Shown one piece after another: positions 44,332-52,683 of a DNA stretch of 64,000 nt. Below the pieces are notes generated by a model. The model was not told the DNA's origin and did not search any database. It saw only the letters and a list, made by a program, of their open reading frames with translations. This DNA is from Tenuifilum sp040752515. GTDB taxonomy: Bacteria > Bacteroidota > Bacteroidia > Bacteroidales > Tenuifilaceae. Numbering within the stretch: position 1 is the stretch's first letter; each line of letters opens with the position of its first letter. The DNA lies in assembly GCA_040752515.1 (NCBI GenBank), contig JBFMGQ010000001.1, positions 124,001-188,000 on the forward strand, in the 5' to 3' direction. The translations under genes were made by a program, and so were the position numbers.

Positions 44332-45876
44332 ATGCCTTTAAAAAACAAAATTGAAGAGCTGAAAAAGCGTAAAGAGGAGGTTCTGCAGGGCGGAGGTGAA
44401 CAAGCCGTTGCCAAGCAGGTTGCCATGGGCAAGCTCACTGCCCGTGAGCGTATTATAGCCCTCCTCGATGAGGACTCGTTCAACGAGTACGACATGTTTG
44501 TGGAGCACGATGCCCGAGACTTTGGGATGGATGGTAAGGTTCTACATGGCGATGGTGTTATTATAGGTACCGGAACCATTTTTGGTGCACCTGTGGCGGT
44601 TTACGCTCAGGACTTCACCGTTGCCGGTGGCTCGCTGGGTTCAATGCACGCCCGTAAGATTACCAAAATCATGGATTACGCCCTCCGCATGCGTATTCCC
44701 CTAATCGGTATCAACGACTCAGGTGGTGCACGTATCCAGGAAGGGGTTAACTCGCTTGCCGGGTACGGCGAAATTTTCTGGCGCAATACCCTATCGAGCG
44801 GTATTATCCCTCAAATCTCTGTTATTCTTGGGCCCTGCGCCGGTGGTGCCGTTTACTCCCCTGCACTAACCGACTTTGTGTTTGTGGTCGATAAAATCTC
44901 AAAGATGTTCATTACCGGCCCCGAGGTTATTAAATCGGTTCTGGGCGAGGAAATCTCACAGGAAGACCTTGGTGGCGCAAAGGTTCATGCCCAAATAACG
45001 GGTAATGCGCACTTCTACGCCGAAAGCGAGTACGAGTGCTTTGAGCAGATTAAAAAACTTATCACCTACATTCCCTGGAACAATACCCGCAAGGCTCGCA
45101 GGTTTGAGCCCAAAGAGCCCAAGGTAAACTTCAATATCGAGGATATTGTACCCGGCGACCCAAAGGAGCCCTACGATGTTCGCGATGTTATCCGTGCCAT
45201 TGCCGACGATTCCGATTTCTTTGAAATCCAGGAGAAATGGGCAGCAAACATCGTTATTGGATTTGGCCGACTGAATGGCGAAACCGTAGGCTTTGTGGCC
45301 AACCAGCCACTGGTTATGGCCGGCGTGCTCGACGTTGACAGCTCCGACAAGGCTGCCCGCTTTGTCCGCTACTGCGACGCATTCAATATCCCGCTGGTTA
45401 CCCTGGTTGACCTGCCCGGTTACCTACCCGGTATTGATCAGGAACACGCAGGTGTTATACGCCACGGAGCCAAGCTGCTTTACGCTTACAGCGAGGCAAC
45501 TGTACCCAAAATGACTGTAATTCTCCGTAAGGCCTACGGTGGAGGTTATATTGCCATGAGCTCCCGCCACCTACGCGCCGATTTTGTGTTTGCATGGCCA
45601 AGCGCTGAGATTGCCGTTATGGGACCTGAGGGTGCCGCTAACATCATTTTCCGCAAGGAAATTTCCGAAGCACCCGATCCGGAAGCTATGCGTCGCCAAA
45701 AAGTTGAAGAGTACAAGGAAAAGTTTGCTAACCCCTACGTAGCTGCAGCCAAGGGCTATATCGATACCGTGATTGAGCCGGCCGAAACCCGCAAGCTGCT
45801 GCTGCACGCCCTTGAGGTTTCCAGCACCAAGGTTGCCGACCGCCCCTACAAGAAACACGGGATTCCCCCATTTTAG
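44332..45876 (+). CDS. acyl-CoA carboxylase beta subunit / methylmalonyl-CoA decarboxylase alpha-type carboxyltransferase
   Basis: A 514-residue carboxyltransferase of the PccB/MmdA family, made of two crotonase-like halves. The first half carries the acyl-CoA motif SGGARIQEGV and GPCAGGAVYSPALTDF. The second carries VDLPGYLPGIDQEHAGVI and RKAYGGGYIAMSS, the biotin-side oxyanion loop. It moves a carboxyl group between biotin and propionyl-CoA/methylmalonyl-CoA. A separate small biotin carrier follows 41 bases later, so the two act together. No biotin carboxylase is encoded nearby. The pair could therefore serve a sodium-pumping methylmalonyl-CoA decarboxylase or a propionyl-CoA carboxylase whose other parts lie elsewhere. 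Confidence 0.92.
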   Translation: MPLKNKIEELKKRKEEVLQGGGEQAVAKQVAMGKLTARERIIALLDEDSFNEYDMFVEHDARDFGMDGKVLHGDGVIIGTGTIFGAPVAVYAQDFTVAGGSLGSMHARKITKIMDYALRMRIPLIGINDSGGARIQEGVNSLAGYGEIFWRNTLSSGIIPQISVILGPCAGGAVYSPALTDFVFVVDKISKMFITGPEVIKSVLGEEISQEDLGGAKVHAQITGNAHFYAESEYECFEQIKKLITYIPWNNTRKARRFEPKEPKVNFNIEDIVPGDPKEPYDVRDVIRAIADDSDFFEIQEKWAANIVIGFGRLNGETVGFVANQPLVMAGVLDVDSSDKAARFVRYCDAFNIPLVTLVDLPGYLPGIDQEHAGVIRHGAKLLYAYSEATVPKMTVILRKAYGGGYIAMSSRHLRADFVFAWPSAEIAVMGPEGAANIIFRKEISEAPDPEAMRRQKVEEYKEKFANPYVAAAKGYIDTVIEPAETRKLLLHALEVSSTKVADRPYKKHGIPPF

Positions 45877-45917
45877 CCAACCCAACAATCCTATTGTAAA
45901 CTAAAAAACTTGTAACT

Positions 45918-46151
45918 ATGATACATCCTAAACTCGACGATAAAAATGTAACCGCCTTTATACCCGGAACCATTATTGATGTTAAGGTTAAAAAGGGTCA
46001 GGAGGTTAAGCAAGGCGATGTGCTGGTGATACTGGACGCCATGAAGATGCATAACCGCCTTATTGCCCCCTCGGCCGGGAAAGTGAAAGAGGTTAAGGTA
46101 AAGCCTGGCGACAAGGTAAAGAAAGGTGCGTTGCTTGTAAGTATTGAGTAA
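45918..46151 (+). CDS. small biotin carrier protein
   Basis: A 77-residue protein that is just one biotinyl/lipoyl attachment domain. The biotin acceptor is K43 in LDAMKMHNR, preceded by a typical beta hammerhead (GTIIDVKVKKGQEVKQGD) and followed by its mirrored half (VKVKPGDKVKKGALLVSIE). There is no Ala/Pro-rich linker or membrane anchor, unlike many oxaloacetate/methylmalonyl decarboxylase gamma or biotin subunits. It lies 41 bases downstream of the carboxyltransferase, in the same operon, and carries carboxybiotin to it. It ends before a strong terminator. Confidence 0.92.
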   Translation: MIHPKLDDKNVTAFIPGTIIDVKVKKGQEVKQGDVLVILDAMKMHNRLIAPSAGKVKEVKVKPGDKVKKGALLVSIE

Positions 46152-46169
46152 AAACCGATTCTAAGCATA

Positions 46170-46198
46170 AAAAAACCTCCGCAATGCGGAGGTTTTTT
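46170..46198 (+). terminator. intrinsic terminator after the biotin carrier gene
   Basis: A perfect 13-pair stem, AAAAAACCTCCGC (46170-46182) with GCGGAGGTTTTTT (46186-46198), and an AAT loop. It marks the left border of the restriction-modification region. Confidence 0.92.
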
Positions 46199-46791
46199 GT
46201 TACGGGAAGGGTGTTTTCAAAAACCGTTATGCGTTTTATGCAAGGCGAAATCAACATATAAAAACAAAAGCGGCTGTTTGATGAATTTAATTTTTTACTA
46301 CTTTAGTTTCACTAAATTGGGCAGGCTCTAATCACACCTATACACTTAAAAGCAAGTATATTAGTATGATATTTAGGATTTATATGCTCAATATGTGGAA
46401 GAAATAGACACGTAACGAAAGAAATAACGAACAGAGTAAAAAGTAATGATTTTGAAAGGTGAAAAAAAAGCAAACAAACGAAAAGCAAGTAAGTTGGTAC
46501 ACATTGCCCACTCCCCACCACTCTTATGTATTTTATATTTACTTACAAGTTCTTTCAATCTTTAATAGTGTTTCTGAATGCTATGGCATTTCCCCACCGC
46601 ACATTTTTTTTAATTCAATTTATGGCAGCCGCACAAACGGCACATTTGCAAGCCGCACGACCTGTCCCGCCCCTTCGGGAAGCCTACCCACAATCCAAGC
46701 TTGCAAAAGAGCCCTTTTTTGCCAACGCACCAAGGCAAACAAACCGACCTAAAAACGTATTTTAGGAACCAAAATATTAAGACAGGAATAA
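46199..46791. other. gene-poor left flank of the restriction-modification island
   Basis: Almost 600 bases with no convincing gene. The left two thirds are AT-rich with short random frames. A GC-richer block at about 46625-46700 repeats GCCGCAC (AGCCGCACAAACGGCAC, then CAAGCCGCACGACC) and contains the palindromic CCCGCCCCTTCGGGA. TATTTTAG at 46758-46765 is a weak -7 candidate about 27 bases ahead of hsdM. No insertion sequence ends, tRNA or att-like repeat was found. Confidence 0.45.
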
Positions 46792-49533
46792 ATGAAACAA
46801 ACAAAAATCACTCTCGGACAATTAGAAAGCTTTTTGCTAAAAGCTTGCGACATCTTGAGAGGGAAAATGGATGCATCGGAATACAAGGAATATATTTTTG
46901 GAATTCTCTTTTTGAAGCGCCTTTCCGATGAATTTGAGCAAAAGCGAAACGAAATCAAGAAACGTTATGCTCATCTTTCACCTGCGGAAATCAACGAACT
47001 GCTGGAGGACAAAACCACTTACAAAGACACTTTCTTTGTTCCCATACGGGCAAGGTGGAACGACAGCTGGACAGAAACCATCACCAACAACAAAGGTGAA
47101 ACGGAAGAGGTGTTTCATCCGGCTTTGAAAGACATTAAAAGCAATGTGGGTGCAGCACTCAACAAAGCGTTAGCAGAGATTGAAGAAGCCAACGAACCCA
47201 TACTCACAGGGGTGCTGAAAGGAATTGACTTCAACAAAGTAGTGGGCAAAACCAAAATCCCCGACCAACGCTGGATTGACCTGATTAACCACTTTAACAC
47301 CAATATGCCGGCTTTGGTGAACGACAATTTCGAGTTCCCCGACCTGCTGGGTGCAGCTTATGAATACCTGGTAAAATACTTTGCCGACAGTGCCGGAAAG
47401 AAAGGTGGTGAATTCTACACTCCCGGCCATGTAGTACGTTTATTGGTAACGCTGCTGAAACCAAAGGCAGGCATGGAAATTTATGACCCCACCTGCGGTT
47501 CAGGCGGTATGCTCATTCAATCGGTGCAATGGGTAGAAGAACAGGGTGAAGATTTCCGCAACCTGGCTCTTTACGGTCAGGAAGCATCGGGTACAACCTG
47601 GGCCATTTGCAAAATGAATATGATTTTGCACAACATCCCTTCAGCAACCATTGAAAACGGTGATACACTGCAAGACCCCTTGATTCTGGATGGCACTACA
47701 TGGAAAAAGTTTGACATTGTTATAGCGAATCCGCCATTCTCACAGAATTACAATAAAGCCACCATGAAATTCCAGACACGGTTTTCGTATGGCTTTGCTC
47801 CCGAAACCGGAAAGAAAGCCGACCTGATGTTTGTGCAGCATATGGTGGCGAGTTTGAAAACCACCGGACGCATGGCTACCATTATGCCACATGGGGTATT
47901 ATTCCGTGGCGGAAGCGAAAAAGAAATCAGACAAAAAATGGTGGACGCCAACATCATTGAAGCCATTATCAGCTTGCCCCCGGCTTTGTTTTACGGCACC
48001 GGCATTCCGGCTTGTGTGATTGTGATAAACAAAAACAAACCCGATGCTATGCGTGACAAAATACTCTTCATCAATGCCGATGCAGAATATGCCGAAGGTA
48101 AGGTGCAGAACATGCTGAGACCGGAAGACATAGAAAAAATTGACCATGTATTTACCCATAAACTACCCATTGAAAAATATTCCCGTCTGGTTGATATAGA
48201 AGAAATAAAAGCCAACGACTACAACCTGAACATCCGCAGATATGTGGACAATACACCTAACCCTGAACCCGAGGATGTAAAGGCCCACCTGATAGGCGGC
48301 ATACCAGTTACAGAAATTTCAGCTCAACAAAAGCAATTTGACAAGTTCGGTTTTGATGCATCCGAAATTTTCAAACCACGCAATGAGCAATACTCCGATT
48401 TTAAAGACGATATAAAAGAAAAATCCCGGATTAAGGCAATTATTGAGGCCAATGCCAATATGCTGAAAACCTATGCCACTATGCAGCAACAGGTAAACGA
48501 GTGGTGGGAAATGGCCAAAGAAGATTTTGCTTCGCTGGCTCCGCAAAAGAAAGCGACAGAAGACAGCACCGGAGGCGATGCCAAAGAGGGAATTGTAGAT
48601 TACCTTGTAGCAGGTGGCAAAAACATGGCCACTGTAAGAACACACTTGCTCACCACACTCAAGGAAAAACTGATGGCCCAAAATGTATTGGACGAGTTTC
48701 AATGTGCCGGAGTGTTTGTAAACTGGTGGACCAACATCCGCTACGACCTGAAAACCATTTCATCTACCGGATGGAGTCCGGCATTAATACCAAGAGAGTT
48801 TTTTATTGAAACCTATTTTCAGACAGAGCAAAATGCGATAAATGAAAACGAGAAGAACATTGCCGACAAGGAAGCAGCTTTGCAGGAAGTTATAGAAGCT
48901 GTGGAGTACGAACCCGAAGAGGGAGAAGAAGTAACCGCAAGCACCATAAAAGAATACCTGAAAAAGATAGCAGACGAAAATCCCCAAGCCGTGGAAGCCA
49001 CTACGCTGAAAGCCATTAAGGATATTGAAAAAGAAATTAAAGAACTGAAAAGGGAACTGGCCGAAAAGCTGGAAGACCTTGACCGCAAAATCAATATCAA
49101 ATGCTATGGTATTGACGATGAAAAAGAAGAACTGCGGGGTATGCTAAAAGGCAAGCAGGAAGAGCTGAGCAAACTTCAAAGCAATATGCCAACCGACAAG
49201 AAAGAACTGAACAAACGCAAAACGGCCATAAAAAAATGCACCGAAACCATTGCCAAAATACAGCAGCGCATGGCCGGGCTGGAGGCCTTTTTGGCAAGCA
49301 TAGGCGGCATCATTACCGATGAAGAAGCCAAAACCCTCATCCTGCAAAAGCACAACAATTTGGTGCAACAGGAACTGCTGAAATACCTGAATGCCGAAAA
49401 ACGCAAACTCATTGCCGGCATTGAAAAGCTGTGGGACAAGTATGCCGTTTCGGCTCAGCAACTGGAGAAAGAAAGAACCGACACCCTGAACGAACTGAAT
49501 GAATTTTTAAAAGAATTAAATTATTTGAATTGA
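46792..49533 (+). CDS. hsdM: type I restriction-modification methyltransferase subunit with long C-terminal extension
   Basis: Adenine-N6 methyltransferase subunit that, with HsdS, protects the host's DNA and, with HsdR, forms the restriction complex. The N-terminal HsdM helical domain (about 1-180) is followed by the SAM-dependent methyltransferase core with motif I DPTCGSGG (232-239) and the catalytic NPPF (313-316). At 913 residues it is much longer than classical HsdM (about 500-550). The additional C-terminal ~400 residues include a Glu/Lys-rich stretch with strong coiled-coil character (about 690-850) and end KELNYLN. The hsdS gene begins on the last base of its stop codon, so translation is coupled. 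Base composition is more AT-rich than in the flanking housekeeping genes, which suggests acquisition by transfer. Confidence 0.95.
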   Translation: MKQTKITLGQLESFLLKACDILRGKMDASEYKEYIFGILFLKRLSDEFEQKRNEIKKRYAHLSPAEINELLEDKTTYKDTFFVPIRARWNDSWTETITNNKGETEEVFHPALKDIKSNVGAALNKALAEIEEANEPILTGVLKGIDFNKVVGKTKIPDQRWIDLINHFNTNMPALVNDNFEFPDLLGAAYEYLVKYFADSAGKKGGEFYTPGHVVRLLVTLLKPKAGMEIYDPTCGSGGMLIQSVQWVEEQGEDFRNLALYGQEASGTTWAICKMNMILHNIPSATIENGDTLQDPLILDGTTWKKFDIVIANPPFSQNYNKATMKFQTRFSYGFAPETGKKADLMFVQHMVASLKTTGRMATIMPHGVLFRGGSEKEIRQKMVDANIIEAIISLPPALFYGTGIPACVIVINKNKPDAMRDKILFINADAEYAEGKVQNMLRPEDIEKIDHVFTHKLPIEKYSRLVDIEEIKANDYNLNIRRYVDNTPNPEPEDVKAHLIGGIPVTEISAQQKQFDKFGFDASEIFKPRNEQYSDFKDDIKEKSRIKAIIEANANMLKTYATMQQQVNEWWEMAKEDFASLAPQKKATEDSTGGDAKEGIVDYLVAGGKNMATVRTHLLTTLKEKLMAQNVLDEFQCAGVFVNWWTNIRYDLKTISSTGWSPALIPREFFIETYFQTEQNAINENEKNIADKEAALQEVIEAVEYEPEEGEEVTASTIKEYLKKIADENPQAVEATTLKAIKDIEKEIKELKRELAEKLEDLDRKINIKCYGIDDEKEELRGMLKGKQEELSKLQSNMPTDKKELNKRKTAIKKCTETIAKIQQRMAGLEAFLASIGGIITDEEAKTLILQKHNNLVQQELLKYLNAEKRKLIAGIEKLWDKYAVSAQQLEKERTDTLNELNEFLKELNYLN

Positions 49534-50768
49534 TGGGTAGGTGGAACAAAATAAAACTTGGTAACGCTTGCCTAATCTCAAAGGGTCAACAATTAAATAA
49601 AGTTGATTTAGAAAAGGCTGGCGATTACCCTTGTATCAATGGTGGAATTGAACCTTCTGGCTATACTGACAAGTGGAACACAGAGGCAAACACTATTACA
49701 ATCAGTGAAGGAGGTAATTCATGCGGTTATGTAAATTTCAATAGAACACGCTTTTGGAGTGGCGGACACTGTTATTCACTTTTGGAATTAAAAGATTCTA
49801 TTGATGTAAACTTTCTCTATCATGCTTTGAAAGGACGTGAAAGTTTAATTATGGGACTTAGAGTAGGTTCAGGGTTGCCAAACATTCAGCAGAAGGCGTT
49901 AAAAGAATTTGAATTTGATTACCCCGAATCCAAATCCGAACAAACCCGCATAGCCCAAATCCTTTCTACAGCAGACCGAGCCATAGCCCAAACCGAAGCC
50001 CTGATAGCCAAATACCAACGCATCAAAACCGGGCTGATGCAAGACCTGCTTACCCGTGGCATTGACGAACACGGCCGCATCCGCAGCAAAGCCACCCACC
50101 GCTTTGTGGTAAAAAAAGGCATCGAAGTGCCCGAGGAGTGGGAGGTTTTAACTATGGAAGATTTGTGTTCAAAAATAACCGATGGTTCACATTTTAGTCC
50201 AATTCCTCAACAAGAAGGTCAATTAATTGGAAACGTTAAAGACATGGGCGAATATGAGATTAATATAGCTTCATGTACGAAAATTACTCAGAAGGACTTT
50301 GAAATTTTGAAGCAACAGAATTGCAGTCCCAATAAAGGTGACGTTCTTCTATCAAAAGATGGTACTATTGGCCGAGTGATATTCTACAATACTGATTTTG
50401 AAATTGTCTTATTGTCATCAATAGCAATCTTAAGGCCTAAGCCAAAATATAATGGCTTGTTATTGTCATGGTACTTGAAGTCTGAATTTTTCAAAAAGCA
50501 ATTGCTTGAGTTGGAATCAGGCAGTGCGTTACGTAGGATTGTTCTAAAAGATATTAGAAAACTTAAGTTTCCTTTCCCTAAGGAGCCAAAGGAACAGGAG
50601 ATACTTGCAAATAAGCTCTTAAAAATATCAAGTCTGATACAAAAGGAAAATATTAAACTCACAAAACTCCAATCCCTCAAAACCGGGCTGATGCAGGATT
50701 TGCTCAGCGGGCGGGTGCGGGTGAAAGTACCGGAAACCGGGCATGAAAAGGAACAACAAAATGCTTAA
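49533..50768 (+). CDS. hsdS: type I restriction-modification specificity subunit
   Basis: DNA-recognition subunit of 411 residues. Two target-recognition domains (about 1-125 and 200-335) each precede a helical spacer. The spacers are similar: ALIAKYQRIKTGLMQDLL near 155-172 and LTKLQSLKTGLMQDLL near 375-390. Each domain binds one half of a split target, and the helices set their distance. The recognition domains are AT-rich, while the first spacer is distinctly GC-richer, so the gene is a mosaic of the kind that evolves by domain swapping. The ATG overlaps the hsdM stop (TGATG); an earlier TTG at 49530 is less likely. Methylation specificity cannot be read from sequence. Confidence 0.92.
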   Translation: MGRWNKIKLGNACLISKGQQLNKVDLEKAGDYPCINGGIEPSGYTDKWNTEANTITISEGGNSCGYVNFNRTRFWSGGHCYSLLELKDSIDVNFLYHALKGRESLIMGLRVGSGLPNIQQKALKEFEFDYPESKSEQTRIAQILSTADRAIAQTEALIAKYQRIKTGLMQDLLTRGIDEHGRIRSKATHRFVVKKGIEVPEEWEVLTMEDLCSKITDGSHFSPIPQQEGQLIGNVKDMGEYEINIASCTKITQKDFEILKQQNCSPNKGDVLLSKDGTIGRVIFYNTDFEIVLLSSIAILRPKPKYNGLLLSWYLKSEFFKKQLLELESGSALRRIVLKDIRKLKFPFPKEPKEQEILANKLLKISSLIQKENIKLTKLQSLKTGLMQDLLSGRVRVKVPETGHEKEQQNA

Positions 50769-50808
50769 TGATAAACAGAAACTATAGATATGAAACAAAT
50801 GCCACTTT

Positions 50809-50841
50809 TTTGTTATTTTTGGCAAATGTTCCTTATGTTTG
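50809..50841 (+). promoter_or_regulatory. internal promoter for the AbiE-type pair
   Basis: TTG (50810-50812), 21 bases, then TATGTTTG (50834-50841) match the Bacteroidota promoter. A second perfect -7 element, TATTTTTG, lies at 50814-50821 and a near match, TACTTTTA, at 50845-50852. All sit in the 98-base gap between hsdS and the antitoxin gene. Confidence 0.5.
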
Positions 50842-50866
50842 CCTTTACTTTTAGAACAGGACAGGC

Positions 50867-51598
50867 ATGGATAAAAACCTGATAATATCGTTCAGAGAGT
50901 ATTTTAAAAATGCTGAAATCATAACGGTTGAGGACATCAGGGCTTTTCTGAACAATGATAAGGATATCAGAAAAGAGGTTCATTATTTGAAAAAGCAGGG
51001 CGTTATTACCGCTGTTAAACGTGGAATCTATCAGCTATCAGAGAAAAAGGAGTTTCAACCGGTGCCTGACGCCCGGATAAAAAAAATCAACCACCTGCTT
51101 GCAACTGGTTTTCCGGAAATATCGTATTGCATCTGGTCAACCGAATGGCTTCATCCGCTCATGAACCTTCAGCCTTTCAGATTCTTTTACATCCTCGAAA
51201 CAGAGAAAGACACCGTTGAACCGGTTTTTTATCAACTGAAAGATAGCCAAATCAATGCCTTCATTCAGCCCGATAAAGATTTTGCCGATAAATACATTAT
51301 CAACAGCAACGAGCCGGTAATTGTAAAACCCCTGATAAGTCGCTCCCCCTGCCAAAAACACGAAGATGTGGTTATGGCATCCCTTGAAAAAATTTTGGTT
51401 GATATGTATTGTGAACCCGATGTTTTTTATGCCTTTCAGGGCAACGAACTTCGCAATATCTTCAACAATGCTTTCCGGCAGTATCGTATTAACTATTCCA
51501 GGCTGCTTAACTACTACAAACGAAGAAAGAAAGACAATTCCATGGTGGAATACCTGTTGAAGAATGTAGAAGATATTCCTAAAAACCTGCTCAAATGA
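50867..51598 (+). CDS. AbiEi-like antitoxin / transcriptional regulator
   Basis: A 243-residue protein with an N-terminal winged-helix domain (about 1-65: ITVEDIRAFL, LKKQGVITAVKRGIYQL) and a C-terminal domain that ends in a cluster of basic residues (NYYKRRKKD). Its stop overlaps the next gene's ATG (ATGA), and that gene encodes an AbiEii-type nucleotidyltransferase toxin. This is the standard layout of type IV AbiE toxin-antitoxin systems, in which AbiEi represses its operon and counteracts the toxin without binding it. The winged helix and coupling are seen directly; assignment to the AbiEi group is by context and general form. It has its own promoter-like sequences although it lies within the hsd operon. 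Confidence 0.75.
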   Translation: MDKNLIISFREYFKNAEIITVEDIRAFLNNDKDIRKEVHYLKKQGVITAVKRGIYQLSEKKEFQPVPDARIKKINHLLATGFPEISYCIWSTEWLHPLMNLQPFRFFYILETEKDTVEPVFYQLKDSQINAFIQPDKDFADKYIINSNEPVIVKPLISRSPCQKHEDVVMASLEKILVDMYCEPDVFYAFQGNELRNIFNNAFRQYRINYSRLLNYYKRRKKDNSMVEYLLKNVEDIPKNLLK

Positions 51599-52680
51599 TT
51601 ACTCCGCATTCGTTTACAAAGCAGTGGATAGAAGGCATCCGCAAGAAGCAGAAGACAGGTAAAGTCAATCCCCCTGTTTTTGAAAAAATGATTTTTGCTT
51701 TTGCCCTGCTCGAAAAACTGGCTAAAAACGGATTGGACTTTATTTTTAAAGGCGGCACTTCGCTGGTACTGTTGCTTTCTGACTTTCGCAGGTTTTCTAC
51801 GGATATTGACATCATCACCCTGCAAACGGAAGAAGAACTTCGGGCGGTTCTGGAAAATATAGTGCAATCATCTGTTTTTACTGCCTATAAAAAAGACGAA
51901 AAAAGAAGCAGTAATCAATCAATTCCCAAATCGCATTATAATATATCCTTCCCATCCAATTATAATCAGGAGGGCACCATTACGCTCGATGTAATATTTG
52001 ACACCCATCCTTATCCTGAAATCATTGAGAAAGAAATCAGAACAGCATGGTTTGAAACAGAAAAGCCTTTTATCAAAGTAAAGCTACCGAATGTAGATTC
52101 GATACTCGGTGATAAATTAACGGCATTTGCGCCCCATACCACTGGCATTCCCTATTTCAGGAATGAAACCAGCATGAGCATCGAAATCATCAAGCAACTT
52201 TTCGACATAGGGACTCTGATTGACCATGTTAAAAATCCAGAAACAGTCTTTAAATCGTTCATAAATAGCGTAAACAAGCAACAGTCCTATTTTAATCTAA
52301 ACTTGAATATCAATCATGTATTTGACGACATATTCAACACTTCGCTGATAATAGCCAAAAGGGAAAGGAATGTTACAGAACAGGATAAAACCTATTTCAG
52401 CTATCTGAAAGATGGTATCAGAGGGTTTAATCAATACCTTTCAGAAGGAAATTTCAGAATAGAGGAGGCGGTATCGGCAGCCGGAAAAGTAGCATTTTTT
52501 ACTTCGCTCATGCGAACGGAAAAATTTGAAAAATTCGGTTTGTATCCTACAACCGATTTGCCCGACCAACCGGAGATTGTGAACACAAACTATAATTTTC
52601 TAAACCGGTTGAAAAAAACAAACCGTGAAGCATTTTATTATTGGTGTCATGCATTGGAATTATTGAACTTATCTGAATAA
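51595..52680 (+). CDS. AbiEii-type nucleotidyltransferase toxin
   Basis: A 361-residue nucleotidyltransferase. The catalytic signature is complete: GGTSL at 53-57 followed by the D70-x-D72 pair in FSTDIDIIT, and a third acidic candidate in TLDVIFD near 140. The segment DSILGDKLTAFAP (about 170) is the usual helix of AbiEii/AbiGii proteins. Toxins of this group modify cellular nucleic acids, in known cases by adding nucleotides to tRNA, and stop growth on phage infection. Translation is coupled to the AbiEi-like gene by a 4-base overlap. The next gene, hsdR, starts 3 bases after its stop, so the pair is physically embedded in the restriction operon. Confidence 0.85.
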   Translation: MITPHSFTKQWIEGIRKKQKTGKVNPPVFEKMIFAFALLEKLAKNGLDFIFKGGTSLVLLLSDFRRFSTDIDIITLQTEEELRAVLENIVQSSVFTAYKKDEKRSSNQSIPKSHYNISFPSNYNQEGTITLDVIFDTHPYPEIIEKEIRTAWFETEKPFIKVKLPNVDSILGDKLTAFAPHTTGIPYFRNETSMSIEIIKQLFDIGTLIDHVKNPETVFKSFINSVNKQQSYFNLNLNINHVFDDIFNTSLIIAKRERNVTEQDKTYFSYLKDGIRGFNQYLSEGNFRIEEAVSAAGKVAFFTSLMRTEKFEKFGLYPTTDLPDQPEIVNTNYNFLNRLKKTNREAFYYWCHALELLNLSE

Positions 52681-52683
52681 TTT

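Noticed and set aside
46526..46765. 79-codon frame upstream of hsdM as a small regulator gene
   Set aside because: Composition is erratic, it has no helix-turn-helix or other motif, and it overlaps the repeat-like block; several equal frames exist in the same stretch.
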